Source: Nitrosomonadaceae bacterium
GTDB taxonomy: Bacteria; Pseudomonadota; Gammaproteobacteria; Burkholderiales; Usitatibacteraceae
Assembly (NCBI GenBank): GCA_021300055.1
Contig: JAJTHU010000115.1
Coordinates: forward strand, 1 to 19,980
Direction: 5' to 3'
DNA length: 19,980 nucleotides
Shown here: piece by piece, positions 1-8,058 of the stretch
Position numbering within the stretch: position 1 is the stretch's first letter
Layout of the letters: each line of letters opens with the position of its first letter
The notes under the pieces: generated by a model
What the model was told of the DNA's origin: nothing
Databases searched by the model: none
Seen by the model: the letters and a program-made list of their open reading frames with translations, nothing else
Position numbers and translations under genes: made by a program

Positions 1-734
1 ACCCACACGCAACCAAGGCCGCGATGCGCAACAAACAAATTGTCATCGCTGTCCGTGACGAGTCCGCCTGGCGCAACGCCGCCAGAGAGTTGAATCGCGC
101 GGGTGACACGCGTCACCTGTCCGTCAACCAATGGCACGCGCCAAATCGCGTTCTCGCCAGCGCAAGCCAGCAAGAGTGATTGCTCGTCAGCCGCCAATGC
201 AATCCCCGCCGGGGCCGGGATGCCGTCGATGAGGCGCTGCAGCTCGCCGTCGGCACGCAGGCGGTAAAGCGCGCCGCTACGCTGCTGCAAGCCGCTTTGA
301 CCGGCATCTGAAAAATACAAGTCGCCATTGGCGCCAAAGCAAAGGTGCCCGACCCCCAAAAAGCGCTGTCCCACGTAATGCGTCACCGCTGGCGCGAGCT
401 TGCGCAGCGTGACATCAAACTCGAGGATGCCGTGACGCGCGTCGGCAATCATCAGGCGGCCATCGTGATGAAACTGCAAGCCGGACGGCCAGCCATCGTA
501 CTTGGTGATGAGGTCCCACTCGCCCGTCGGGGTCACCCGAAAAATTCGCCCATAAGGCGCATCCGCCACCCACAAATTGCCGAGCGTATCGAAGGCAAGA
601 CCGTCGAGCGCGCTGTGTATGTCGCGCCCCGCTGCATAGGCTGCCGACCACGGGTTGTCCCGCCCGGATTCGTGCAGAAAAGAGGGCAACTCGAAATGGG
701 TATCGGATGTAAGCGAAAGGGGCGTGGCGAACAT
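1..734 (-). CDS. SMP-30/gluconolactonase/LRE family protein, C-terminus outside window
   Basis: The reverse strand from an ATG at 734 is open to the left edge, giving about 244 residues with no stop. The translation reads as a beta-propeller of the SMP-30/gluconolactonase/LRE family: ALDGLAFDTLGNLWVADAPY, then YGRIFRVTPTGEW, then YDGWPSGLQFHHDGRLMIAD, GANGDLYFSDAG, and PAGIALAADEQSLLLACAGE. These are repeated G-L-x-F-D-x-x-G-N-L-(W/Y)-V-A blades, as expected for the family. Members hydrolyse sugar lactones or related esters in the cytoplasm using a divalent metal; the substrate here cannot be read from the sequence. The gene diverges from the 5-oxoprolinase with 143 bp between the proposed starts, so the two may share a regulatory region. 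An in-frame TTG lies further upstream, so the start is not certain. The C-terminal blades lie beyond base 1. Confidence 0.85.
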   Translation of the reverse strand, partial: MFATPLSLTSDTHFELPSFLHESGRDNPWSAAYAAGRDIHSALDGLAFDTLGNLWVADAPYGRIFRVTPTGEWDLITKYDGWPSGLQFHHDGRLMIADARHGILEFDVTLRKLAPAVTHYVGQRFLGVGHLCFGANGDLYFSDAGQSGLQQRSGALYRLRADGELQRLIDGIPAPAGIALAADEQSLLLACAGENAIWRVPLVDGQVTRVTRAIQLSGGVAPGGLVTDSDDNLFVAHRGLGCVW

Positions 735-845
735 GATTCGTTTTGTGGAGCCCTTTACTGGCGTAATCGGGCTCAAGAACAGACTGGATGGGCATTATGC
801 GGTATCCCTTCGGCGGGCGTCGGCCTAGAATGCCGGTCTCCACTG

Positions 846-859
846 GTTGTAATAACAAC
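846..859. promoter_or_regulatory. Short dyad in the divergent control region (candidate operator)
   Basis: GTTGT-AATA-ACAAC is a perfect inverted repeat with 5-bp arms. It sits 19 bp before the proposed oplA ATG, inside the 143-bp gap between two divergent genes. A TAGAAT hexamer occurs just upstream on the plus strand, but no convincing -35 sequence accompanies it. Position and symmetry would suit a regulator site, but a dyad this short can arise by chance and no regulator gene is in the window. Confidence 0.25.
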
Positions 860-877
860 GCAACATCACGACGCAAC

Positions 878-3800
878 ATGCGAGCAACGGGTTGGCATTT
901 CTGGATTGACCGCGGCGGCACCTTCACCGATGTGATCGGGCGCGCACCTGATGGCACCCTCAGCGCGTGCAAGGTGCTCTCCGAGGACCCGCAACGCGCG
1001 AGCGACGCGGCGATCGCTGGCATCCGTCAACTCATGCAAGTTGCGGAGGACTCAGCTCTGCCGGTCAGCGACATTGCCTGCGTCAAGATGGGCACGACGG
1101 TCGCGACCAACGCGCTGCTCGAACGCAAGGGCGAGCCCCCCCTGCTGGCCATCACGCGCGGCTTTGCGGATCAATTACGCATCGGCTACCAAAATCGGCC
1201 GGACATCTTTGCGATGCACATTGAACTGCCGACCCTGCTCTATTCGCGCGTGATCGAAATCGACGAGCGCATCGGCGCGCATGGCGAGACGGTCGAGCGG
1301 TTAGACGAAACTCGCACGCGGCATGCACTGCAATCGGCATACGACGACGGCTTGCGCGCGGTGGCAATCGTATTGATGCATGGCTACGCCTTCCCCGCCC
1401 ATGAGATGGCCGTTGCGCGGATTGCACGCGAGGTTGGCTTCACGCAGGTGTCGGTGTCGCATGAGGTCAGCCCGCTGATGAAACTCGTCAGCCGTGGTGA
1501 CACGACCGTGGTCGATGCCTATCTCTCGCCGGTGTTGCGGCGCTACGTTTCGCAAGTGGAGGCCGCGCTGCCCGGTGTGCCGCTTTACTTCATGCAATCC
1601 AACGGCGGGCTCGCACTCGCGCGCCAATTTCGCGGCAAGGATGCGATCCTCTCCGGCCCGGCGGGCGGCATCATTGGCATGGCGCGCACGGCACTCGCCG
1701 CGGGCGCGTCGCACGTCATCGGCTTTGACATGGGCGGCACATCGACCGATGTGAGCCACTTCGCGGGTGAGTTCGAGCGGGTGTACGAAACTGTCGTGGC
1801 CGGTGTCCGCGTGCGCGCGCCGATGATGTCGATACACACGATTGCAGCAGGCGGCGGCTCAATCCTGCAGTTTGAAGATGGCCGCTTTCGCGTCGGGCCA
1901 GAAAGCGCAGGCGCGGTCCCCGGACCGGCGTGCTACGGCCGCGGCGGGCCGCTCACCGTGACCGATTGCAATGTTGCGTTGGGGCGCATCGACGCACGGC
2001 ACTTTCCGCACGTGTTTGGTAAAGACGGCAAACAGCCGCTCGATGTCGCTGGCGTTCAAGAGCGCTTTGCCGCGCTCGCAGAGGAAGTTTCACGCGCGAC
2101 GGGGGAAACGTTTTCTGCTGAGCGTGTGGCAAGCGGATTCCTACAGGTTGCCGTCACCAACATGGCCAACGCGATTCGCAAAGTGTCGATTGAGCGCGGT
2201 CACGACGTGACGCGTTACACCCTACAGAGCTTTGGCGGCGCTGGCGGGCAACACGCCTGCATGGTGGCCGACGCCCTCGGCATGCGCGAGGTGTTGATCC
2301 ACCCGTTCGCCGGTGTGCTGTCCGCGTTTGGGATGGGCCTCGCCGATGTGAGCGCGATGCGCGAGCTGGCGATTGAATGTGAACTGAGCTCGAGCGGCGT
2401 GGACGTTGCGACGGCGCGTTTTAGTGAACTCGCCGAGCAGGCCAGCGCCGCAATTCGCGAGCATGTGGCTCGCGGTCAAAAACCGCAGATCGTCCGTGAG
2501 GCACTGCTGAAGTATCAAGGAACGGATACGCCGATTAACGTCGCTTGGGGCAGCATCGACGAGATGCGGCAACGCTTTGAGGCGCAATATCAGCAGCGCT
2601 TCGGCTTCCTCATGCGCGGACGTGGATTGCTCATTGATGCCATTTGCGTAAGCGCGGTCGCCCCATCGGCGACAGATGCACTTGCGACCAACGCGATGGA
2701 GACTGCGGCAGCCAACGCGGGCGCAAGTGACGAAGTGCAACTCTGGTCGGATGGCCGTCGCCACCGCGCATTGGTGTTGCCGCGCGCGCAGATGCGCGCA
2801 GATGCGCCCTACGCGGGGCCACTGCTCATCACCGAGGCCAACGCCACGACCGTGGTCGATGTAGGTTGGCGGGCGGTGCAACACCGCGACGGCAATCTCC
2901 ATCTGACGCGCGCCGACGCAGCCCGCCACACCAGCGACGCGCGTGTGCACGCACCGACGCAAGCAGACCCTGCATTGCTTGAAGTCTTCAATGGTTTATT
3001 CATGTCCATTGCCGAGCAAATGGGCACGCGCCTGCAACAAACCGCTTACTCGGTAAATATCAAAGAGCGGCTTGATTTCAGCTGCGCGCTTTTTGATGCC
3101 AACGCTAACCTCATCGCCAACGCGCCGCATATGCCGGTGCACCTCGGCTCGATGGGGGAATCGGTTCGGTGGGTCGTTGAACGCAACGCGGGGAAAATGC
3201 AGCCGGGCGACGCCTATGTGCTGAATGACCCTTTCCACGGCGGAACCCATCTGCCTGATGTCACCGTCGTGACACCCGTCTTTGTTGGTGCGGGCGCGAA
3301 ACGTCCAGCGTTCTTTGTTGCGTCGCGCGGACACCACGCCGACATTGGCGGCATTTCGCCGGGCTCCATGCCACCGTTCTCGACGCGGCTTGAAGACGAA
3401 GGCGTGCTGATCGACAACGTGAAGCTGGTGAGTGCGGGCGCTTTCCAAGAAGACGCCATGCGGGCGCTGCTGCTTAGCGGGCCGCACCCTGTACGCAACG
3501 TGAGCCAAAACCTCGCCGACATGCGCGCGCAAGTCGCCGCGAACGCGAAGGGTGCCGAGGAAATCGCGCGCATGGTGGATCAATACGGATTGGCCACCGT
3601 CAACGCCTATATGCAATGGGTGCAAGACAACGCGGCTGATGCCGTGCGGCGCGCGATTAAGCGGCTCGCCGGCCGCGGCAGCTTGCACCAGGGCAAGTTT
3701 GTCCTGCCGATGGATAACGGCGCGCAGATTGTCGTCGAGGCCACGCTCGATGCAGACGCGGGGGAGGCAACCATCGACTTCACCGGCACGTCTGCGCAAA

Positions 3801-4516
3801 TCGAGTCGAACTACAACGCGCCATCCGCGGTGGTGTATGCGGCGGTGCTGTACGTGTTTCGCCTGCTTGTGGATAACGACATACCGCTCAACGCCGGCTG
3901 CCTCAAGCCGCTCAAGATCATCATTCCGCCGCGCAGTATGCTGAACCCTGTGCCGCCCGCGGCGACCGTTGCCGGAAATGTCGAAACATCGCAGTGCATT
4001 ACCGACGCCCTGCTCGGCGCGCTAGGTGTCATGGCGGCATCAGGCGGCACCATGAATAACTTCACGTTCGGCAATGCGCAACACCAGTACTACGAGACGG
4101 TGTCGGGTGGCACCGGCGCGGGCGCCAATTTTGACGGCTGCTCAGCCGTGCAAGCGCACATGACCAACTCGCGCCTTACTGATCCGGAAGTGCTTGAGTT
4201 TCGTTTTCCGGTGCGCGTTGATGCACACCGCATTCGCCGAGGTTCGGGCGGCGCAGGTCGGCACCGCGGCGGTGATGGTGCCGAGCGTCGCATCCGATTC
4301 CTCGAACCGATGAGCGCAGCGATCCTTGCGGGAAATCGACGCAACGCGCCTCTTGGGCAACGCGGAGGTTCACCGGGCGCGACGGGCGCAAACTGGATCG
4401 AGCGCGCTGATGGTCGCGTCGACCAACTAGGCTACGCTGACGAAGCGGCAGTGCAATCTGGCGACGTGTTTGTGCTGCAAACGCCTGGCGGTGGTGGCTT
4501 CGGTAATGCCCGTTAG
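878..4516 (+). CDS. oplA: 5-oxoprolinase (ATP-hydrolysing), fused HyuA-HyuB type
   Basis: A 1212-residue protein of the hydantoinase A/B superfamily, matching the usual 1200-1290 residues of fused 5-oxoprolinases. The enzyme opens 5-oxo-L-proline to glutamate with ATP hydrolysis. The N-terminal HyuA part shows the nucleotide-binding motif IDRGGTFTDV at residues 10-19 and a second glycine-rich motif GFDMGGTSTDV at 282-292. The HyuB part starts near residue 695 and carries NDPFHGGTHLPDV and SRGHHADIGG, with a glycine-rich end GGGGFGN. The WHFWIDRGGTFTDV opening favours 5-oxoprolinase over N-methylhydantoinase, but substrate cannot be proved from sequence. The open frame extends up to an ATG at 788, but homology begins right after the ATG at 878, so that start was chosen; its Shine-Dalgarno sequence is weak. 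The gene is separate from the downstream dusB unit. Confidence 0.92.
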   Translation: MRATGWHFWIDRGGTFTDVIGRAPDGTLSACKVLSEDPQRASDAAIAGIRQLMQVAEDSALPVSDIACVKMGTTVATNALLERKGEPPLLAITRGFADQLRIGYQNRPDIFAMHIELPTLLYSRVIEIDERIGAHGETVERLDETRTRHALQSAYDDGLRAVAIVLMHGYAFPAHEMAVARIAREVGFTQVSVSHEVSPLMKLVSRGDTTVVDAYLSPVLRRYVSQVEAALPGVPLYFMQSNGGLALARQFRGKDAILSGPAGGIIGMARTALAAGASHVIGFDMGGTSTDVSHFAGEFERVYETVVAGVRVRAPMMSIHTIAAGGGSILQFEDGRFRVGPESAGAVPGPACYGRGGPLTVTDCNVALGRIDARHFPHVFGKDGKQPLDVAGVQERFAALAEEVSRATGETFSAERVASGFLQVAVTNMANAIRKVSIERGHDVTRYTLQSFGGAGGQHACMVADALGMREVLIHPFAGVLSAFGMGLADVSAMRELAIECELSSSGVDVATARFSELAEQASAAIREHVARGQKPQIVREALLKYQGTDTPINVAWGSIDEMRQRFEAQYQQRFGFLMRGRGLLIDAICVSAVAPSATDALATNAMETAAANAGASDEVQLWSDGRRHRALVLPRAQMRADAPYAGPLLITEANATTVVDVGWRAVQHRDGNLHLTRADAARHTSDARVHAPTQADPALLEVFNGLFMSIAEQMGTRLQQTAYSVNIKERLDFSCALFDANANLIANAPHMPVHLGSMGESVRWVVERNAGKMQPGDAYVLNDPFHGGTHLPDVTVVTPVFVGAGAKRPAFFVASRGHHADIGGISPGSMPPFSTRLEDEGVLIDNVKLVSAGAFQEDAMRALLLSGPHPVRNVSQNLADMRAQVAANAKGAEEIARMVDQYGLATVNAYMQWVQDNAADAVRRAIKRLAGRGSLHQGKFVLPMDNGAQIVVEATLDADAGEATIDFTGTSAQIESNYNAPSAVVYAAVLYVFRLLVDNDIPLNAGCLKPLKIIIPPRSMLNPVPPAATVAGNVETSQCITDALLGALGVMAASGGTMNNFTFGNAQHQYYETVSGGTGAGANFDGCSAVQAHMTNSRLTDPEVLEFRFPVRVDAHRIRRGSGGAGRHRGGDGAERRIRFLEPMSAAILAGNRRNAPLGQRGGSPGATGANWIERADGRVDQLGYADEAAVQSGDVFVLQTPGGGGFGNAR

Positions 4517-4534
4517 TTCGCGGTGAATCGCGAA
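4517..4534. terminator. Small hairpin right after oplA stop
   Basis: TTCGCG-gtgaat-CGCGAA is a perfect 6-bp stem with a 6-nt loop that begins at the base after the TAG stop. There is no following T-run, so an intrinsic terminator is doubtful; it could protect the 3' end of the mRNA. Confidence 0.35.
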
Positions 4535-4707
4535 GTGGCTGCAAACATCGGCATAGATTAATGTGTCAACTTCGCACTATGTCGCGCTACGGTGACACTT
4601 TGAGTGATGTGGCGACACAGGCCATCCCCTAATCGCGGGTGCGTGCTTTGCTGAGCGAAATCTTTGCGAGCCATGTTGCAATTTCGCCAAGCGCTGCATT
4701 TAGCGCA

Positions 4708-4735
4708 TTGCGTAAATCTTAGGCAGCGGTAGAAT
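4708..4735 (+). promoter_or_regulatory. Candidate sigma-70 promoter for dusB-fis
   Basis: TTGCGT, 16 bp, then TAGAAT. Four of six bases match the -35 consensus and five of six the -10. It lies in the 358-bp gap between oplA and dusB and would give a leader of about 130 nt. No other gene is supported in this gap. In Escherichia coli the dusB-fis pair is transcribed from one promoter upstream of dusB, which fits this placement. Confidence 0.45.
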
Positions 4736-4859
4736 CCTCCTCCCGTCGATTTTTCTTCACGTTGCCATCCGTTGATTTGGTCGATCGGGGTCGACATGGT
4801 GCGTCACCTCCCGAGCACTGTCTTCGTAAGATCGATTAGATTCCTCCTCGATTTTTCCT
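4731..4859 (+). repeat. Imperfect direct repeat in dusB leader containing CCTCCT
   Basis: Two related stretches lie about 107 bp apart. The first (4731-4757) reads AGAATCCTCCT, five extra bases, then CGATTTTTCTT. The second (4838-4859) reads AGATTCCTCCT followed directly by CGATTTTTCCT. The first copy overlaps the candidate -10 hexamer and the second ends 15 bp before the GTG start of dusB. CCTCCT is complementary to a Shine-Dalgarno sequence, so it could pair with purine-rich RNA; no partner was identified. Confidence 0.45.
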
Positions 4860-4874
4860 ACCCTTTCGAGTCCC

Positions 4875-5936
4875 GTGCAGATCGGCCCATTCACACTCAA
4901 GAACAAATTGATCTGTGCGCCGATGGCTGGTGTCACGGATCGGCCGTTCCGCCAACTCGTGAAGAAGCTAGGCGCGGGCATGGCGGTATCCGAGATGGTC
5001 GCCTCGAACAGCAAGTTGTGGGCGACAGAGAAATCCATGCTGCGCGGCAATCACGTCGGCGAGGTTGAGCCGATTGTGGTGCAGATCGCTGGTGGTACGC
5101 CTGAAATGATCGCAGAGGCGGCGCGCTACAACGTCGGACGCGGCGCACAGATCATCGACATCAACATGGGCTGCCCGGCAAAGAAAGTCTGCAACGTCGC
5201 AGCGGGCTCTGCGCTGCTACAGGATGAGCCGTTAGTGGCGCGCATTGTGAGCGCCGTCGTCAATGCAGTCGATGTGCCGGTCACGCTGAAGATTCGCACC
5301 GGCTGGGATCGCGAACACAAAAATGCGTTGACCATTGCGCGTATTGCAGAAGAAAACGGCATTCAAAGCCTTGCTGTACATGGCCGCACGCGCGCCGATC
5401 TCTACAACGGCGAAGCGGAGTACGACACCATCCGCGCCGTCAAGCAATCCGTGAAGATTCCGGTGGTTGCAAACGGCGACATCGATTCACCGGAGCGCGC
5501 GCGCGATGTGCTTGCTCACACCGGTGCTGACGCAATCATGATTGGGCGCGCCGCGCAAGGAAGACCGTGGATCTTTCGCGAGATCGGTTGGTTCCTCAAG
5601 ACCGGTACACACCTAGCGCCGCCGACGGTGCGCGAGGTAAGAGAAATCATCGGCGAACATTTGCAGAATCTCTACGCGTTTTACGGTGAAGAAAAGGGTT
5701 ACCGCATCGCACGTAAACATATTGGGTGGTTAGTCAGCGGCAACGGAACGCGACACTCGTTGCCAGCGCCCGACGGTGAGGAATTTCGCTCGCACATGAA
5801 CACACTCACCAGCACATCTGAACAATTTGTCGCGACAATGAAATACCTCACAACACTCGAAGCCAAAGGTCATGTATTCTTTGACTTCAGAAATCATCAA
5901 GACCAAGCCCCCGACCAATTGCAGTCGGCGGCCTGA
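4875..5936 (+). CDS. dusB: tRNA-dihydrouridine synthase B
   Basis: A 353-residue flavoenzyme that reduces uridine to dihydrouridine in the D-loop of tRNA using FMN and NADPH. It follows the E. coli DusB pattern from end to end: MQIGPFTLKNKLICAPMAGV at the N-terminus of the TIM barrel, GAQIIDINMGCPAKKV around the catalytic Cys100, then VTLKIRTGWD, VHGRTRADLYNGEAEYD, VVANGDI and GADAIMIGRAAQGRPWIF (FMN phosphate-binding region). The C-terminal helical tRNA-binding domain follows from about residue 245. The start is GTG, chosen because homology begins exactly there; no good Shine-Dalgarno sequence precedes it. The gene is followed by fis after 28 bp, the classical dusB-fis operon. Confidence 0.96.
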   Translation: MQIGPFTLKNKLICAPMAGVTDRPFRQLVKKLGAGMAVSEMVASNSKLWATEKSMLRGNHVGEVEPIVVQIAGGTPEMIAEAARYNVGRGAQIIDINMGCPAKKVCNVAAGSALLQDEPLVARIVSAVVNAVDVPVTLKIRTGWDREHKNALTIARIAEENGIQSLAVHGRTRADLYNGEAEYDTIRAVKQSVKIPVVANGDIDSPERARDVLAHTGADAIMIGRAAQGRPWIFREIGWFLKTGTHLAPPTVREVREIIGEHLQNLYAFYGEEKGYRIARKHIGWLVSGNGTRHSLPAPDGEEFRSHMNTLTSTSEQFVATMKYLTTLEAKGHVFFDFRNHQDQAPDQLQSAA

Positions 5937-5948
5937 AAAAAAACAGGC
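5931..5948 (+). other. Hairpin spanning the dusB stop codon with an A8 loop
   Basis: GCCTG, eight A residues, CAGGC: a 5-bp perfect stem whose left arm contains the first two bases of the dusB TGA stop. It lies in the 28-bp dusB-fis gap, 16 bp before the fis ATG. It might influence fis translation, or the A-run could cause slippage at the stop. Function is inferred only from position. Confidence 0.3.
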
Positions 5949-5964
5949 AATCTAGGGATTAAGT

Positions 5965-6234
5965 ATGACGAGGGATTCCCGCAGCCACTTGCTTGAAACT
6001 AGTGGCGATAGCGAACTTTCCGCTTGCGTTCGCAAGATGATGAAGCAGTACTTCAAGGATCTCGATGGCGAGAATCCAACCAACATCTACGACATGGTCG
6101 TTGCCAACGTTGAGCGTCCCCTGCTCGAAGTGGTGATGCACCAAGCGCGAGGCAACCAGACCCGCGCGGCTGACCTGCTCGGACTCAACCGCAACACCTT
6201 GCGGAAGAAGCTGACTCAACACGGCATCGAGTAA
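5965..6234 (+). CDS. fis: Fis family nucleoid-associated DNA-binding protein
   Basis: An 89-residue Fis protein (E. coli Fis is 98). Fis is a homodimer that bends DNA, activates rRNA and tRNA promoters and assists site-specific recombination. The conserved C-terminal half is clear: YDMVVANVERPLLEVVMHQA forms the dimer helices, and ARGNQTRAADLLGLNRNTLR (residues 61-80) is the helix-turn-helix, with the recognition helix ending RNTLRKKL. The N-terminal 20 residues are not conserved, and this leader is longer than in many betaproteobacterial Fis proteins. The start is supported by an AGGG sequence upstream of the ATG. It is second in an operon with dusB and is closed by a strong hairpin. Confidence 0.95.
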   Translation: MTRDSRSHLLETSGDSELSACVRKMMKQYFKDLDGENPTNIYDMVVANVERPLLEVVMHQARGNQTRAADLLGLNRNTLRKKLTQHGIE

Positions 6235-6243
6235 CGCGATTGC

Positions 6244-6270
6244 GCGGCTCGGTCAACCGAGCCGCTATTT
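6244..6270 (+). terminator. Intrinsic terminator after fis
   Basis: GCGGCTCGG-TCAA-CCGAGCCGC is a perfect 9-bp GC-rich stem with a 4-nt loop, starting 10 bases after the fis stop and followed by TATTT. The short T tract makes it less than ideal, but stem strength and position support termination of the dusB-fis transcript before purH. Confidence 0.75.
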
Positions 6271-6304
6271 CGCGACGTGAGAAAGTGAGCAAACTCGGGG
6301 GCGT

Positions 6305-6324
6305 GACGACTGTCGCACAGCGTC
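6305..6324 (+). other. Hairpin in purH leader
   Basis: GACG-(A)-CTGT-CGC-ACAG-CGTC forms eight base pairs with one bulged A and a 3-nt loop, about 60 nt before the purH ATG. It has no T-run, and no known riboswitch architecture was recognised. The rest of the leader to 6382 is pyrimidine-rich and shows no clear promoter or PurR-like site. Confidence 0.25.
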
Positions 6325-6382
6325 GCTTCCCGCCGAGGCCAGCCGCTTACTCCAACCAATCCCCCAACCTCAGGCCCTTGCC

Positions 6383-7942
6383 ATGCAGATTTCCATCAAG
6401 CGCGCCCTCCTAAGCGTATCGGACAAGACGGGCATTGTCGGCTTTGCACAGTTCCTTGCCAGCCACGGTGTTAAGTTGCTCTCCACAGGCGGCACCGCGA
6501 AGCTCTTGCAAGACAACGGGATTTTGGTGACCGAAGTCAGTGAGTACACCGACTTTCCTGAGATGATGGACGGGCGCGTGAAAACACTACACCCCAAGAT
6601 CCACGGTGGCATCTTGGCCCGCCGCGATCTTGCGCACCATACCGAGGCGATGGAGGCATACAGCATCCCGCCCATCGACATGGTCGTGGTCAACCTCTAT
6701 CCCTTCGCGGCGACGGTCGCGAAGCCGGATGTGACTTTCGATGATGCGATTGAGAACATCGATATCGGCGGCCCGGCGATGGTGCGCGCGTCTGCCAAGA
6801 ACCACGCGTTTGTATCGGTCGTCACCGACGTGCATGACTACAAGTGCATCATGGAAGAAATGCGCGACCACCATTGCACGCTCTCTGCCAACACGCGATT
6901 CGCATTGGCCAAGAAGGCGTTTGCACACACTGCCGAATACGACGGCATGATCAGCACGTATCTGTCGTCGCTCACCGATGCGGGCGATCGCAAAGCTTTC
7001 CCAGACAAGCTGCACCTCACGTTCAGCAAAGCGCAAGACTTGCGCTACGGCGAGAACCCACATCAAGACGCCGCGTTCTACGTCGAAAAGCACCCTGCCG
7101 TCGGCACGCTCGCCAACTACAAGCAACTGCAGGGCAAGGAACTCTCCTACAACAACATCGCCGACGCCGATGCCGCTTGGCAGTGCTGTCGCAGCTTTGA
7201 CGTGCCCGCGTGCGTCATCGTCAAACACGCGAATCCGTGCGGCGTGGCTATCGATCAGGACACCCTGACCGCCTATCAGCGCGCATTCGAAACCGACCCG
7301 ACGTCCGCGTTCGGCGGCATCATCGCGTTCAACCGTGAAGTCGATGGTGCCACCGCTGAGGCCGTCAGCAAACAGTTTGTAGAGGTGCTGCTGGCGCCCG
7401 CGTTTTCAGACGCCGCACGCAAGGTGTTCGCCGCAAAGCAGAACGTCCGGCTGCTCACCATTCCGCTGGCGCCGAGCGTCAACGACGTCGACATGAAGCG
7501 CGTCGGCGGTGGCTTGCTGGTGCAGTCCTCCGATGACTTCGACGTTTCGCAGTTGAAGGTCGTCACCAAGCGCAAACCTTCTGACGAAGAGATGAACGAT
7601 CTCATCTTCGCCTTCCGCGTGGCGAAGTTTGTGAAGTCCAACGCGATTGTGTTTTGCCGCTACGGCATGACGCTCGGCGTCGGCGCAGGCCAAATGAGCC
7701 GCGTGGATTCAACCAAGATCGCCGCCATCAAGGCCAAGAATGCAGGTCTGGCACTCAATGGCTCAGTTGCCGCGTCGGATGCCTTCTTCCCGTTCCGCGA
7801 TGGCCTCGACGTCATCGCCGATGCAGGCGCCACCGCGGTCATCCAACCCGGCGGCTCCATGCGCGACGATGAGGTGATCGCCGCGGCGGATGAACGCGGT
7901 GTGGCGATGGTGGTGACGGGGATGCGGCACTTCCGGCACTAA
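6383..7942 (+). CDS. purH: Bifunctional AICAR transformylase/IMP cyclohydrolase
   Basis: A 519-residue protein (E. coli PurH is 529) catalysing the last two steps of de novo IMP synthesis: formyl transfer from 10-formyl-tetrahydrofolate to AICAR, then ring closure of FAICAR. The N-terminal MGS-like cyclohydrolase domain shows KRALLSVSDKTGIVGFAQFL, LLSTGGTAKLL and TLHPKIHGGILARRD, then DIGGPAMVRASAKN. The transformylase domain shows LRYGENPHQDAAFY, the catalytic KHANPCG motif (K281-H282), TSAFGGIIAFN, and LGVGAGQMSRVDS, ending VTGMRHFRH, the conserved family terminus. The ATG at 6383 fits the family start; the Shine-Dalgarno sequence is weak. purD, acting earlier in the pathway, lies about 4.7 kb downstream on the same strand, separated by accessory genes. 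Confidence 0.97.
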   Translation: MQISIKRALLSVSDKTGIVGFAQFLASHGVKLLSTGGTAKLLQDNGILVTEVSEYTDFPEMMDGRVKTLHPKIHGGILARRDLAHHTEAMEAYSIPPIDMVVVNLYPFAATVAKPDVTFDDAIENIDIGGPAMVRASAKNHAFVSVVTDVHDYKCIMEEMRDHHCTLSANTRFALAKKAFAHTAEYDGMISTYLSSLTDAGDRKAFPDKLHLTFSKAQDLRYGENPHQDAAFYVEKHPAVGTLANYKQLQGKELSYNNIADADAAWQCCRSFDVPACVIVKHANPCGVAIDQDTLTAYQRAFETDPTSAFGGIIAFNREVDGATAEAVSKQFVEVLLAPAFSDAARKVFAAKQNVRLLTIPLAPSVNDVDMKRVGGGLLVQSSDDFDVSQLKVVTKRKPSDEEMNDLIFAFRVAKFVKSNAIVFCRYGMTLGVGAGQMSRVDSTKIAAIKAKNAGLALNGSVAASDAFFPFRDGLDVIADAGATAVIQPGGSMRDDEVIAAADERGVAMVVTGMRHFRH

Positions 7943-7970
7943 GCCGCCTTCCATTTTGGGGGTGTGGGTT

Positions 7971-7976
7971 TATAAT
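7971..7976 (+). promoter_or_regulatory. Perfect -10 hexamer upstream of the NYN gene
   Basis: TATAAT lies 28 bp after the purH stop. The hexamer 17 bp upstream (CTTCCA) matches the -35 consensus at only three positions. With transcription starting near 7983, the leader to the proposed ATG at 8059 would be about 75 nt. This suggests the accessory genes have their own promoter rather than relying on purH read-through. Confidence 0.4.
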
Positions 7977-8058
7977 TAAGGTTCATAAAAAACGGCCATG
8001 GTGCGCTACTATCCAAGTGAGGCTTGTCCTCCGCGTGCCCTCTGGCCATCTTTTCTTT

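Noticed and set aside
788..877. N-terminal extension of the 5-oxoprolinase from an ATG at 788
   Set aside because: The extra 30 residues (rich in Arg, Gly and Asn) show no family similarity; homology begins right after the ATG at 878.
415..1023. Long minus-strand frame overlapping the divergent gap
   Set aside because: It is out of frame with the clear SMP-30-like translation and overlaps the start of the 5-oxoprolinase; it is an artefact of high GC.
2788..2808. Tandem CAGATGCGCG units inside oplA
   Set aside because: Only two units, in frame within coding sequence; ordinary codon-level repetition.
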